A stretch of DNA of 64,000 nucleotides, from the NCBI GenBank assembly GCA_017311185.1, contig JAESUZ010002717.1, positions 62,001-126,000 of the forward strand. Reading direction: 5' to 3'. This document shows, in pieces, positions 11,890 to 23,957 of this stretch; within the stretch, counting starts at the first letter, position 1; each line of letters starts with the position of its first letter. The notes beneath the pieces were generated by a model. It saw only the letters and a program-made list of their open reading frames with translations. It ran no database searches and was not told the DNA's origin. Origin of the DNA: Proteles cristata cristata. Lineage: Eukaryota > Chordata > Mammalia > Carnivora > Hyaenidae. Both the position numbers and the translations under genes were made by a program.

Positions 11890-12356
11890 GTTCATAGCAG
11901 CACTCTCCACAATAGCTAAAACATGGAAAGAGCCGAAGTGTCCATCAACGGACGAATGGATCAAGAAGATGTGGTTTATCTATACCATGGAATACTACAT
12001 GGCAATGAGAAACAATGACATCTGGCCATATGTAGCAACATGGATGGACCTTGAGGGTGTTATGCTGACGAAATAAGTCAGGCAGAGAAGGACAAATATC
12101 ATATGTTTGCACGTATAGGAGGATTAGGAGGAACTTGACAGAGGAACAAGGGGGAGAAGAAGGGTGGATATGGTGGGGGAAAGGGAGAGAGGCAAACCAT
12201 GAGAGACTCTTGAATGCTGACAAAAACTGAGGACTGATGGATGTCGGGGGGAGAAGGGATGGGCATGGAGGAGGGCACTTGTGGGGATGAGCACTGGGTG
12301 TTATGTGGAAACCAATTTGACAATAAACTACTTGTAAAAAAAATAATAATAAAAAT
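11890..12356 (+). mobile_element. 5'-truncated LINE-1 with perfect target duplication
   Basis: Starts in the ORF2 C-terminal region (AALSTIAKTWKEPKCPSTDEW then IKKMWFIYTMEYYMAM), runs through the purine-rich 3' UTR and ends in A-rich TAATAATAAAAATAA. The 15-bp duplication AAAGAGTAAATTACA lies at 11875-11889 and 12357-12371. It resembles the 1341-1760 and 50951-51195 copies. Confidence 0.95.
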
Positions 12357-12778
12357 AAAGAGTAAATTACATACTGCAAAGTCCAGGCAAGGCCACACCC
12401 CTTCATCATCCAGTGGGTGTAAGTAGGATTTGTAGAATAAACTACAATGTGGGTGAACAGAAGGTGGTTCATTCCACAGGGAGGTGGCCCGGCATCATCA
12501 TTTTCCCCACAGGACACTTTCTGGGTGCCACACACAGACAGATGGACCATTGAAGTCCAAGTTATGGACCATTAAGGATACCCACAATAATTCTCACCAG
12601 GCAAGTGTTTTTAAATGAATCTTACCAAATGCTGTTTTTAGTCACTGTTTTTAAAAAGCCTTAGTAAAAGGCCAGAAATGTCTTGAAACATTTTAAGCTT
12701 TAAGAAGCTTAAATAAATGGAATGGACTATTGTAGAGTGGTTAAAAGTGAGTCTTTAAAATGACAGTTTGGCTCTTCA

Positions 12779-12990
12779 GAGGCACATGGGTGGCTCAGTT
12801 GTTTAAGTGCTCCTGATTTAGGCTCAGGTCATGATCTCATGGTTTGTGAGTTCAAGCCCCACGCCGGGCTCGGCACTGACAGCACAAAGCCTGCTCTGGA
12901 TTCTGTCTCTCCCCCACTCTCCACCCCTGCCCCACTCAAGCTTGCAATCTCTCCCTCTCAAAATAAATAAGTTTTAAGAAACATTTAAAG
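12779..12990 (+). repeat. CAN-SINE
   Basis: Sense; imperfect duplication TGACAGTTTGGCTCTTCA / TGACAGTTTGGGTTTTCA at about 12761 and 13001. Confidence 0.92.
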
Positions 12991-14158
12991 ACAAATAAAG
13001 TGACAGTTTGGGTTTTCACAGAGACTCTTATGTTCTGCTCTCTGATAATAATTAGATGTCTGTCTATTAAGACAACTTCTATTTATTGATAATAAAGCCA
13101 GGTCATCTGCATATGGGATAATGCTTTCTATTCCATTTTCCAGAACCAAAAATATATGCCATGTAGACTGAGGAAAATGCCAGACTAAAATGTGAGGAGA
13201 CAATAGCTAAAAGGAAGAAGCTATTGAAGGCACCCCTGTTTACTTAGGTTGATCATGAGGCAAGTGTCAAGCCCTGTGATAAGCTCTAGGGACACAAAAT
13301 TAGAGGAAGATCAATTCCCACCCTGGAAAAACTTGATGCCTCTTAGAGAACACAGACCTGGAAGCCAATTATTACGATGTAAGCCAGTACATACCAGAAC
13401 AGAGAGGGAGCAGATAGGCTGCAAAGGACTGACCACTTTGGCCGGGGGCATCAGGAAGAGGTACCATTATACAGAACGTAGAGATGAAGTGCATTCTGCC
13501 AGAAAGAGAAAGAGGTGGAAGGAACCAGTGGCATATTTAAAGAAACAGGAATGGAGAGTTATCACCTATAGACATGCAGAGGGAAGAAACTCCTTGGCAG
13601 GGGGTTGGAGGGGGAATAAAACCGGTAGTCAACATCGTGACTGACACCCACACGTGGTTTCCCTCGACTACACTTGGGGTCCTAGTTAAAATGTCTGAAC
13701 ACTACGTGTGGCACCTTGGAACAAAGGATTTGGGGAAGCAAACATGACCCAGGAGCTTTGGCCTAAAGGAAATTTTTTTTCAAGGGGTGAGAAAGACATG
13801 AAGGAAAACCAGTGCGTTCACACGGCAGAGCACAGAGTCTCGCTGCGGGCCAAGTCAGAAGCCTTTACAAGACAGTGCAAGCGGGCTAAACACCCTGTCC
13901 AAGGCTCTCAAGTACTAAGCAAAGTGAAGGGGGTTTTCCTCACGACGACCATTTGCGCAGGGTCCATGATGCGAGGGCTTCTAACTGCAGCCACGGCAGC
14001 ATCTAAGGCAGGTTCTAAGCAGGCTTCATTCTGGATTGTCAGAACCAGAGGCAAGACCAGCCATCTGATCGCATGACCTGTGCAGACCGGAAGACACCAA
14101 AGCTCCAAGAGCCTCACACTTTGTTTCACGCTCTGCTGTCACCTTCTCAAAATTCCTT
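12991..14158. other. Intergenic, no gene recognised
   Basis: Open frames of 131 codons (13249-13644) and 122 codons (13708-14076) occur on the plus strand. Their translations look like translated noncoding DNA (low complexity, basic, no motifs), and I cannot assign or support them. Confidence 0.5.
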
Positions 14159-14159
14159 T

Positions 14160-14369
14160 TTTAAAAATGTTTATTTATTTGTGAGAGAGAGAAAGAGAGA
14201 GTGCAAGCAGGGGAGGGGCAGAGAGAGGTGGGGACAGAGGATGTGAAGTGGGCTCCATGATGACGGCAGTGAGCCGAATGAGGGGCTCGAACCCAGGAAC
14301 CGAGAAATCATGACCTGAGCTGAAATCAAGACTCAGGCACTTAACTGGTGGAGCCAGCCGGCCCCCCCT
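14160..14369 (-). repeat. CAN-SINE, diverged
   Basis: Antisense; approximate duplication TGTCACCTTCTCAAAATTC / TGTCACTTTGTCGAAATTC. Confidence 0.88.
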
Positions 14370-16109
14370 TATTTCACACTCTTGGTGTCACTTTGTCGAA
14401 ATTCTTGCTAGTTTTGTTTTTGAACTTGTGTTTTGGAAATGATGTCTAACAGGACAATAGAGTGTAGAATAAGCAGAGGAGATATAGGCAAAGTATGTCT
14501 GTCATTCTCTGATGTCCCCTTCACCCCCTCCATGTGAGGCATCTGGCGAGCTCCATGAGCAGATTCCCATGGACTCCTTGGAGTTCAGTTAGACTCAAAA
14601 CCAGCACAAGGGAAACATGTTTTGTCTTTGACTGACAGGCTCTTAGAGCCACACTTTCCATTTGAACCAGAACTTGCTTCCAACCTCAAGAAGACAATGG
14701 TGTTCTAAGAAATACAAGACCATATTCTTTTTTACTCTTGTTATACTTATACTGTATTAGCTAACGAACTTTGCTGAAAATAGTGACCTAGAAAGTAAAG
14801 GAAAGAGATGGCAATTGTCAGGGAGAAAGAAATATACTTCTGTCCAAGATGTTTCTAGTTGAACTAAGAATGAAATTTACTTGAGGCAGATTAACAGAAG
14901 AAAAACAAAGGTTAAATCCATGCGCACGGAGGCCCAGTGATGAAATGGAGACCTAAAGAGATAACCAAGACAGACAGTTTTTATGCTTTTTAGACAGAGA
15001 CAATAAAATCTGTGAGGAATCAAAGGGCAAAGAAAACAACTTACAGAGCTTCAATTAGTAAGGAATTCTCAACAGAATTTGGGCCAAGGTAGTAATTAGT
15101 AGGAAGTCACAAGAGTCGTTGCAGCCTTCTTGGCTCAAAATTCCCCTTCTCTGGTGATGGGGAGTCTCTCCCTCCTGGGACAGGGAAAGCACCCCTCATG
15201 TGGGAGATTTGTTTCCTGCTGTCAGGGGGGCAGAAGGGTCTGCGAGTCCTGGCACTGGCCATTTCTCATGTAACTTGGATTTAAAATAATCTATATGCCA
15301 CACTGGCCCAGCTTGAGGTGGCCTTCCCGTGGGCCCCACACAATCTATAGCTCTTTTCTTACATCCCTCCTTGCTCAGCAGTGAGCCTGAGCTGAGCAGT
15401 GTTGGCAGAACATGTGCACATCAGGAAAAATAAAAAGTTAAGTCAGTTTTGTACAATGTTACAGTCTTCTGGTAAGAACAAAATGCACGTGCCTACACAA
15501 AATATGTATTATGCCATTCTAGGTGATTCCACACACAAATTAAATGCCTTTATATTTGCACTGAAAATGAGCATTGCACAATATAAAGATGACTAGTAAA
15601 AATTCATGCTAATAATTTAAATTTTTAATTATTCTTTCCATAGAGTGACATTGACGAGCAAATAAGAAAACATCATGACAAGTCGAGAGAGACTGGAAAA
15701 TACCAAAAAGCTTTATATTTCAATGCCTTAAGCAGCACTTTTTTTCTTTTTTGAACAAGGGACATTTTCTTTTCTTTGCACTGGGACCTGCAAATTAGTC
15801 AGCTCTGGTGTGAGTGCATAGTTTTCAGTCTATATCAATACAGAAAAAATTATAGATATAAAAAATTATAGATATAAGTGTCTGACATATGTATATAGGT
15901 ATTTTCATATATGTGTGAACATGTGTGTATCTGTGTGTGTAAATGTGTGTACACATCTATGTGTACCTAGGTGCATATACATGTGTGTATATTGATGATC
16001 TACGTGTATATCTGTGTCCATATGTGCTTGTTTATGTGTGTATTTATGTGCGTGTGTGTGTGTTTACATACACACATTGTACTTACATATTCCTCAGCTC
16101 TGTCAGACA
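14370..16109. other. Intergenic with one possible LTR-like repeat
   Basis: 14865-15380 has the texture of a retroviral LTR fragment (AACAGAAGAAAAACAAAGG, GGAGGCCCAGTGATGAAA, ATTAGTAAGGAATTCTCAA) but I cannot name the family. The rest is AT-rich with a TG/TA microsatellite at 15838-16080. Confidence 0.35.
15838..16080. repeat. TG/TA-rich microsatellite
   Basis: Alternating purine-pyrimidine phrases (ATGTGTGTATCTGTGTGTGT, GTGTGTGTGTTTACATACAC) over about 240 bp; the open frames here are repeat-derived. Confidence 0.9.
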
Positions 16110-16300
16110 AAAAGACCTGGGTGGCTCAGCTGGTTGCGTGTCCGACTTTAGCTCAGGTCATGATCTCATGATTTGTGACCCTCATCGGGAGCTCTGCTGT
16201 TAGCACGAAGCCTGCTTCAGATCCTCTGTCTCCCTCTCCCTCTGGCCCTCCTCTGCTTGTTCTCTCTCTCAAAATAAATAAATAAACTTAAAAAAAAAAA
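16110..16300 (+). repeat. CAN-SINE, slightly 5' truncated
   Basis: Sense; begins within the head (ACCTGGGTGGCTCAGCTGG), tail AATAAATAAATAAAC. Confidence 0.9.
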
Positions 16301-16810
16301 CCTGGGAGCAATGACACTCCAAAAACAATGAGTTCATCTGGCTCCTAGATCTGGTTTCTAAATACCATTCTCCACTGAAGAGCCCAGAGAACTCTCAGAA
16401 GAAATGGCAGATTAAGGGGAAAGGAAAGTACAATATGAGCTTTGCACATGTTGTGCCAGAAATAATGATGGGTGTGTCAGAAGGACACAGAAGACACCCT
16501 GGAGTGGTTCTCATGGACTAAGTCTGAAACAAATAGCCCATTGAATGAAATAGCAATTCATCAGTCTACACGGGTATAAATAAATGAGTAATTGGAAAAT
16601 TTGATGATAAACATGCTATTTACATAGTCTCAAATACCTCTTCCCCAAAGTCTTGTTAGTTACAAAGGGAAAAAGAATGCCTTTATGATGGAGGTGGTTG
16701 CCACCACTGTAATCAAGTACTCAAAGGTATCAGTAGCCAACCTGCACCTGCACAAACTGAATAGGATGTGCCACCTGATAGGAGGTAGTGAAAAGAACAC
16801 ACATTACTTT

Positions 16811-17028
16811 GGGGAGCCTGGGTGGCTCAGTCAGTGAAGCGTCCAACTTCAGCCCAGGTCATGATCTCCTGATTCGTGGGTTCGAGCCCCGCGTCGAGCT
16901 CTGTGCTGACAGCTCAGAGCCTGGAGGCTGCTTTGGATTCTGCCTCTCCCTCTCTCTGTACCCCTTGCCTGCTCACACTCTGTCTGTCTCTCTCAAAAAT
17001 AAATAAACATTAAAAAAAATTTTTAAAC
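16811..17028 (+). repeat. CAN-SINE
   Basis: Sense, close to the felid consensus in head, B box (GGTTCGAGCCCCGCGTCGAG) and tail. Confidence 0.93.
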
Positions 17029-17029
17029 C

Positions 17030-17805
17030 CACATATGACTTCTGTGATATTCTTGCCAAAGATGTATAAATTGAATCTAATATAAGGAAACAGATGTATT
17101 GAGGGACATTCTACAAAGTAATACCTGTAATCTCAAAAGTATCAATGTTACGGAAAACAAAGAAAGACTGTGGAACATTTCGAGCTTGAAGGATATTAGG
17201 AGACAAGGTAACTAAATGCAGAGGTGATTCTGGACTGGATCCCTTGCTGTAAAGGGCGTTATTGGGACAATGTGTGAAATTTGAAGGGTATGTGAGACTC
17301 ACAGAACAGTAACATAAGGTTGTTAATTTCCTGACTTTGAAGGCTCTCTAGTGGCTGTGTAGAAGAATGTCCTTGTTTGCAGGAAACACAGATAAAATAT
17401 TCTGTGATGATGGGACATGACATTGGCAACTTACTTTCAAAAGATTCTGAAAAAAACAAGGTTCTTAAACTATAATTGCAACTTTTATGTAAATTGGAGA
17501 TTGTTTCAAAAGAAAAGAGGTTAAAATGAAAAAAAAAGTAAAAGATTATCTGTGCTCAAGTGAACAAAACAAAAAAGTCTTGTCCTCCTTTAATACTATT
17601 TCAACATCCTGAACCCACTCGGGTTTTACAGAAATCCTGCTTTTAGGAAAGTGCATGGGAAGGAGAAAAGTGTGGAAATACCGCCACCTACTGGCCCTAG
17701 AGCAAATATATTTAAGGGGAAGGGGGGCAGGGTTGGGGCAGAGCAGAGGCCATCCTGAGGTACCCTCTGCACTGGGAAGAGTAGAGCTTTTTATGCAGAT
17801 TAACT
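17030..17805. other. Intergenic, no gene recognised
   Basis: AT-rich unique-looking DNA; short minus-strand frames at 17111-17459 have no support. Confidence 0.55.
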
Positions 17806-17985
17806 TTTTTTTTTTTAATAGTTTATTGTCAAGTTGGTTTCCATATAACACCCAGTGCTCATCCCCACACGTGCCCTCCTCCATGCCCATCACCCCCCTT
17901 CCCCCCCCATCAGCCCTCAGTTTGTTCTCAGCATTCAAGAGTCTCTCATGGTTTGCCTCCCTCTCTCTCCCCAACTATTTCCCCC
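17806..17985 (-). mobile_element. LINE-1 3' end, antisense
   Basis: Starts with a T-run, then the complement of the carnivore L1 3' UTR (AGTTTATTGTCAAGTTGG, AGTGCTCATCCCC, CATTCAAGAGTCTCTCATGG). It faces a sense L1 fragment 15 bp away. Confidence 0.9.
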
Positions 17986-17999
17986 CTGGCTGTCAGAGA

Positions 18000-18058
18000 G
18001 CTCTTGAATGCTGAGAACAAACTGACAATAAACTATTTGTAAAAAATAAAAAGGCAAA

Positions 18059-18108
<50 letters not shown>

Positions 18109-18110
18109 AA
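18000..18110 (+). mobile_element. Short LINE-1 3' end with internal deletion
   Basis: CTCTTGAATGCTGAGAACAA then ACTGACAATAAACTATTTGT: the bulk of the 3' UTR is missing between two TGA trinucleotides. An (AAAT)n tail follows to 18108. Flanked by GCTGTCAGAGA at about 17990-18000 and 18113-18123, so it is a separate insertion from its antisense neighbour. Confidence 0.85.
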
Positions 18111-18125
18111 AAGCTGTCAGAGAAC

Positions 18126-18639
18126 AAAGGAAACAGGTCTTTGCACCTGAGGTCTGCCCAAGAATTCAATCTGACCCTCGGAGCTGGTGGCAGATGGCTC
18201 TTTGTGTGTCAGATGAGCCCAGGGAATACTCTAGAATGAGTTTAAGAGGAAGGGATACATTCATGGGGTACAATAAAGACGCAAAACGTCTCCATTCCCA
18301 GAAGCCTTGGAGAAGCTGAATCCTTTGGGGAAAAGAAGAAATAAGAGAACTGGCCCGGGATAAGGTGCCTGGCCACGACCCTGGGAGAGAGACAGCTAAC
18401 AAGATCTAAACTGGCTCAGAGGGGCAGCTTTACGGGAATTGAGCAATGCAGCTTCCAGGACAGGGGAAGGCTGCATCTCAGCCCACACCCACCCTCCCCG
18501 CCTGACATCCAGCTTACCAATCATTATGCAGGGGCCCCAGCTACATTCTCCCTACGGTGGGGTGAACATTGAACCATCTAAAAGTCATTTGTGAATCTTT
18601 TGAAATTCCATTTCTACGAAACTAAACAGGGCTCGCTAC
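18126..18639. other. Intergenic, no gene recognised
   Basis: Moderate-GC unique-looking DNA; no gene or repeat recognised. Confidence 0.5.
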
Positions 18640-18835
18640 GTGATGTAGCAATTGCTCTCCTTGGTGTTTACCCAAATGAGCTGAAAGCCTATATTCACAC
18701 AAAAACCTGTACAAAGATGTCTCTAGGAGCTTTATCCATGGCTGCCAAAACTTACAGGCGACCCAGATAAATTGTGGCACAGCCACATAATGGAATGTGA
18801 TTCAGCACTTAAAAAGAGATGATCTCTCAAGATAA
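18640..18835 (+). mobile_element. Old LINE-1 (L1M-like) fragment
   Basis: Sense L1 ORF2 C-terminal remnant (GTTTACCCAAATGAGCTGAA, TCACACAAAAACCTGTACA, CATAATGGAATGTGATTCAGC), much more diverged than the insertion immediately downstream. Confidence 0.7.
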
Positions 18836-18851
18836 AAAAAGATGTGGAGGA

Positions 18852-19096
18852 CCCTATGACCCAGTAATTGCACTACTAGGTATTTATCCAAGCGATACAG
18901 GTATGCTGTTTCAAAGGGGCACATGCACCCCAATGTTTATAGCAGCGTTATCAACAATAGCCAAAGTATGGAAAGAGCCCAAATGTCCATCGGTGGAGGG
19001 GGTGTGGGAGGGGAATGGGCTAAATGGGTAAGGGGCATTAAGGAATCTGCTTTTGAAATCATTGTTGCATTATATGCTAACTTGAAAGTAAATTTT
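18852..19096 (+). mobile_element. Younger L1 insertion with target duplication
   Basis: ORF2 C-terminal sequence (PMTQ-like, then a phrase matching FIAALSTIAKVWKEPKCPS) joined directly to an L1 3' end (AAGGGGCATTAAGGAATCTG, TGCATTATATGCTAACTTG). The duplication AAAAAGATGTGGAGGA is at 18836-18851 and 19097-19112. Confidence 0.85.
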
Positions 19097-19300
19097 AAAA
19101 AGATGTGGAGGAACCTTAAATGCATCTTAATAAATGTAAGAAGCCAATCAGAAAAGTACATTCTGTATCACGTCAAGTAAATACTCTAGAAAAGGCAAAA
19201 CCATGGAGAGGGTTAAAAAAAAAAACTCAGTGGTTGCCAGAGGTCTGTGGGGATTCAGAGGACTTTCAGGACAGTGAATATATTTTGTATGATACTTTAT

Positions 19301-19502
19301 GGGGCACCTGGGCAGCTCAATCAGTTAAGCATCCGACTTCATCTCAGGTCATGATCTCACGGTTCATGGGTTCAAGCCCCACGTCCGGCTCTGTGCTGAC
19401 AGCTCAGAGCCTGGAGCTGCTTCAGATTCTGTGCCTCCCTTTCCACTCTGACCCTCCCCCCAGTTGCACTCTCTGTCTCTTTCAAAATTAAACATTTAAA
19501 AA
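19301..19502 (+). repeat. CAN-SINE
   Basis: Sense; duplication TATTTTGTATGATACTTTA / TATTTTGCATGATACTCTA, 17 of 19 identical. Confidence 0.93.
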
Positions 19503-19505
19503 ATT

Positions 19506-20693
19506 ATTTTGCATGATACTCTAATGGTAGATGCCATGTCATTGTATATTTATTAAAACCCATAGAATATGCAACACTGAGAAGGAACGCTAATATAAAC
19601 TGAGGTCTTCGGTGATTATGATTTGTCCATATTAGTTCACTGAATATAGCAAGTGTACCTCTCTGGTGAGGAATGTTGATGGCGGGGAGGCAGGAGTCTC
19701 AGGGGGTGGGGGAAGGTAAATAGGAAATCTCCATATTGTCTGCTTAGTTTTGCTGTTAATCTAAAACTGCTCTGAAACACAGTCTTATTTTTTAAATTCT
19801 ATTTCACCAGTAACCATGACAACTGAATACAGCCAAATGGTCAGTACACAGATAAATCCTTCAAGTGCTGGAGTTGGCACCTAAGATGCTTCAGAGGGAC
19901 AGGACCTGAAGCAGGCAGGCTGACCAGTACCACACAGGTGCTGAGTGCAAGCACCAGGACTGGGACCCAGGCCTGCTGGGGCCTGATTCTCTGTTCTCCT
20001 TGGGCCGCGGCGAAGGCAAGTGGCGGGGAGACAAGCACGCACAAGGCCTTCATGGTCACAGCAGCTCTGCCTTCAAACCTCCTCGTGGGTTTTGATAGGT
20101 AACTTGGGGAGCTGAACTGAGTCTTGCAAATACATGTATTTATGAGGACTGTATTATACCACACCATTTAAAAAAGATATTTGAATACGGGCCTAGAACT
20201 GTGTGCTCAGTAACAAAGACCCGAACAAGAACCTTCCGTCCCAGGCCTTCCTAGAGCTCATGTTGCAGTGGGGGCCGAGACAAACCCGGAATTACCGCTG
20301 TTAAGGTGAGCACTGAGTGCGACAATGGGACTCGAAACCACACATTCTCTTTCCCTTTCACAGTCTGAGATGTCTTATTCTTTTTAATGTTCCAGAAGAA
20401 TCTGGAGAATAGCACCCATTACTATTACTAAGCACACAGAAGAGCGGGGACTTTACCCAACACGGGTGCACCTCACTTCCCTTTCCAAGATTATCATTCG
20501 AACAGTCCAGGGAAGATGCATGAGGTAAGCTCATACTGCCCAATGCCAGAGTGGATAAAAGATCACCAGCCCAGAATTCATGGAAAAATGGAAGTAAACA
20601 GTCTATTATCACAAGATGTGCTATATGTAGTTAAGGCAATATTCTACATCTGGTTAGTGCTCAAAGATGTTACAACTTTATAATTTAGTATAG
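19506..20693. other. Intergenic between SOD2 3' end and a SINE cluster
   Basis: No gene recognised. 20205-20330 resembles an old interspersed repeat. The minus frame at 19841-20167 has no recognisable domain. The distal SOD2 3' UTR could reach into this stretch. Confidence 0.4.
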
Positions 20694-20709
20694 AAAATAC
20701 TATGCTATT

Positions 20710-20889
20710 GGGGCGCCTGGTTGAGCATCTGACTCTTGATTTTGGCTCAGGTCATGATTCCAGGGTCATGGGATCAAACTCCATGTCAAGCTCCACACTG
20801 AGCACGGAGCTGGCTTAACATTTTCTCTCTTTCTTCCCCCTTCTGTCCCTCTCCACCACTCGTGCTCTAAAATAAATGAAATAAAAATA
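20710..20889 (+). repeat. CAN-SINE with perfect 16-bp target duplication
   Basis: Sense, short-headed copy (GCGCCTGGTTGAGCATCTGA). AAAATACTATGCTATT is repeated exactly at 20694-20709 and 20890-20905. It marks the edge of the repeat-free SOD2 3' region. Confidence 0.93.
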
Positions 20890-21104
20890 AAATACTATGC
20901 TATTATATTATTAGGTGTTACTACAGATATGCTTGGAGAGATTTCATATGCCTTCTGAATTTTAAGAGTAAAATTTCAACTACCTATCAGTAGTTGGTAT
21001 CCCTTACCCACAGAAAAGCAGTAAAAATAACAAAGCATCACAGGATTATTAATCTTTTGACACACACGCATAATGCAGATGTCTTCTGATGGTTGGTAGA
21101 TTCT

Positions 21105-23811
21105 TTTATTAACAATCAAAAAGCTTCACACTTACAATAGGAAATTAAGTGTTTCTCTATTGATTAATTAAATGAAAACTATCCAGGATGTTACAGGATT
21201 TTTAATGTGAGCCAGGCCTGATGCGTACCTAAGAAGACAGGGCATTAGCTTGCCGAAAGCATTATGTATGACTGAAAATGAGAAACAGTAATTTACAAAA
21301 CATTTACCTAACAGTAAATTTCCCAAACAGTAGCTCCCCTGAAATCAAACCAGGAAATAAAAATTTGTATTTAGACCTAGTTTTAGAGAGGACACTCACA
21401 ATACCCATCAATCTTAATTTTATGGTTTTGGTGGTACTTTTTTAAAGGTATTCACCGGAAACTCAAATCACATTTTAAGATCACGAATTTGAGGTGTGCG
21501 ATAAAACTCTTACACAACAGTTCAAGCAGCAGATCCTACCTCGGGCGATATTCGCCTTGTGTCCTGCTTTCCTCCAGCACTAATCACTATGGGGTCTGAC
21601 GCACATTAAAGACCAGAGTAGGCACTGCTGATTCGGCCACAAAAATCCCTCCTGGATGAACACCACTTGGTTTATTTCAGAAGCAGCTGCTTTTACCTTT
21701 TTAATTTATTTTCTACTAGGAAAAACAGGGCTAAACAAAATCTTAAGTCTCATTTTCCACTGGATGACTAAAATCTTTATCTGTAATTTATCTTCATCTC
21801 TTAAAATCTATCTGATGGGGAGGAGAAACGAAAACCTCAGGGAAGAACAGTGGGCCTTCCCTTGTTCCCTCAACGTAAAACCAAAGCAAAAATAGAGCCC
21901 CATAGAAATTTCAACATTGAACTTTTTTGAAATCTTAAGGCTTAATAAAAGTAAAAAAGCACTGTATGAATCAGTAATCTCTACATATCTTTGTTAGTTC
22001 AGTATAAACCATGATCTGACAGACTACCTGAGTTTGAAAGCCCATCTTTCAAAAAGGTTCTGTTTTTCTAGATGGTCCATTTAAACAGAGTTCACTGCCT
22101 TGTTTATATATATGTGTGTGCATAATACATGTATATGTATCTATGCAGGTATGTGTGTGTATATATGTATACACGTAAGCAGTAATCACATGACTCCCAT
22201 CTGTGCTCTATGAAAGTCACTGTGCTGTGGTATAGAAAGGGTGGCAATCCTAGTCTTCAAAGTGTTTTCAATCCACAAACACACACAGAGCTATCACTGG
22301 TCTCATCGACACTGTTGACAATTCAGAAAGCCTAAGTACTTTCTACTTGAATTCTAAAAGAAAAGTGCCTTAAATTAAAATTTTTTTTTAAACTTCAGTC
22401 TTCAATATTGAAACTGCTAAGTTACTCCATTTTTCTGTGCCAAAAAAAAAAAAAAAAATAATAATAGAATAAATTTGGGGGAAGAAATAATCAACTTAGG
22501 AAAACATTCTATTACTGAATAGGCTTAAGAAAAAAAACCTACATAGAAAAAATATTCCAATAGAAGGCAAAACCTATGTGTGTTGCTCGCTACATTATTT
22601 GAGTAAGTAACAATTAGAAATCAATGAAAAATTCAGTATCAGAAATGTAAAATAAATTAGGAAGCATCCAACTGATAAATTATACAGCCGGTAAAAATAA
22701 AGAGAAAAATGAAACATGGAATGGGTGACAATGTTAAGCCCAATTACAGAAAGGATCCCTGCTACATTTAAACAGTCCCATCTGCAAAAGCTACACAGGA
22801 CTCATTTGACGTGCTGGGTCACTGGATTATAGGTTTCATCTGCCTTTACTCAAAGGACTAAACAATGTAAAGTTTCTAGTGACTGCACATGTTTTAAAAG
22901 AAAAGATCAAAAATAATAGAATAACTCAAAAACAAGTCTTTGAAAAGAAATGTTCCTAGATGGGGACATGCCACTGACCACATCCAGAAACCAACCCCTT
23001 CACCTCTCTGGGAAGGCAGCACCCGATTCAGGCTGGCTCCCCCCAGAGGGATGATGCTCATAAGCAGGACTGGAAGTGGGGGGACAAGTGCCCAGCCAGA
23101 ATGATCTGTGGCCCCATTCCCAACATCCATGTTACCAACAAGGCCCGAATGTACATAACACAGATTTGTTTGATGACAAAGTTTACACAAAAGTCTATTT
23201 CTCCCAACAGAAAAATTCAAACGCACGACTATTTCCTTTCCATAATAAAGCAATTCTCAGTTAGCAATCAAGTTACATATTTTTTAAAGACAAAATGGTG
23301 TTAACCCTGTGTAACATGTGACCGAAGATTAATAAAGGCCAATGGGTGATAGCTACCAGAAGTACTAGTAGGCAGATTACTTACAAAAAGAGCAGTTTTC
23401 AATAGAAAAACTGAGCATTTCCCTTGGGAAATAAATTTAACCTTTTATAGTCAAACAACTGGGGCAAAGGACCAGGTTTTCTACCACTGCCACACAAGAG
23501 GCCCCAAGAAGACAGGGCTGAGATATTCGTGATGGTTTCATGATGACAACTCTAACCTCCTAGCTATTTCAGCTCTTGAAGAAAGTGTTCAATCAAGACT
23601 AAATCATACAAAGCACTTATTATTTTCAGTTGCCCAATAATAAAATTTGAAAACAAGAGATTCATAGCATTAAGTCATGTTTATCAAATACTTGAACAAG
23701 CTACATTAAGAAATGCTATCACAGAGCAGCTTATTAGTGTACTATGGTACTCTGCACTTCTACAAAAAATAGTCGTAAAAAGCTTATTCTGCTCAGTATA
23801 ATGATAATGTT
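21105..23811 (-). other. SOD2: Probable SOD2 3' untranslated region
   Basis: The first few hundred bases below the stop resemble the human SOD2 3' UTR as I remember it (for example TATTGGGCAA and GTGCTTTGTATGATT on the minus strand). The whole stretch to about 20900 contains no SINE, L1 or LTR, which is exceptional for this window and fits a retained long 3' UTR; human SOD2 has long and short 3' UTR forms. Minus-strand AATAAA hexamers occur at 21710-21705, 21676-21671 and 21110-21105. The end given here is only the most distal of these. A (TG/TA) repeat lies at 22105-22178. Confidence 0.6.
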
Positions 23812-23957
23812 TTACTTTTTGCAAGCCATGTATCTCTCAGTTACGTTCTCCCAGTTGATTACATTCCAAATAGCTTTTAGATAATCCGGTCTGACATTTT
23901 TATACTGAAGGTAATAAGCATGCTCCCACACATCAATCCCCAGCAATGGAATAAGAC
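23812..23957 (-). CDS. SOD2: SOD2 coding exon 5 and stop
   Basis: Acceptor TTTCCAATAG|GTCTTATTCC. It encodes [15 protein letters not shown], with the third and fourth Mn ligands Asp183 and His187, through the C-terminus ERYMACKK and TAA at 23814-23812. The terminal exon continues into the 3' UTR toward lower coordinates. Confidence 0.98.

Noticed and set aside
11945..12550. 201-codon minus-strand frame
   Set aside because: It is the complement of an L1 3' end plus its flank, Pro/Ser-rich from the purine-rich L1 3' UTR.
15943..16203. Cys/Val/Tyr-rich small protein
   Set aside because: Translation of a TG/TA microsatellite running into a SINE.
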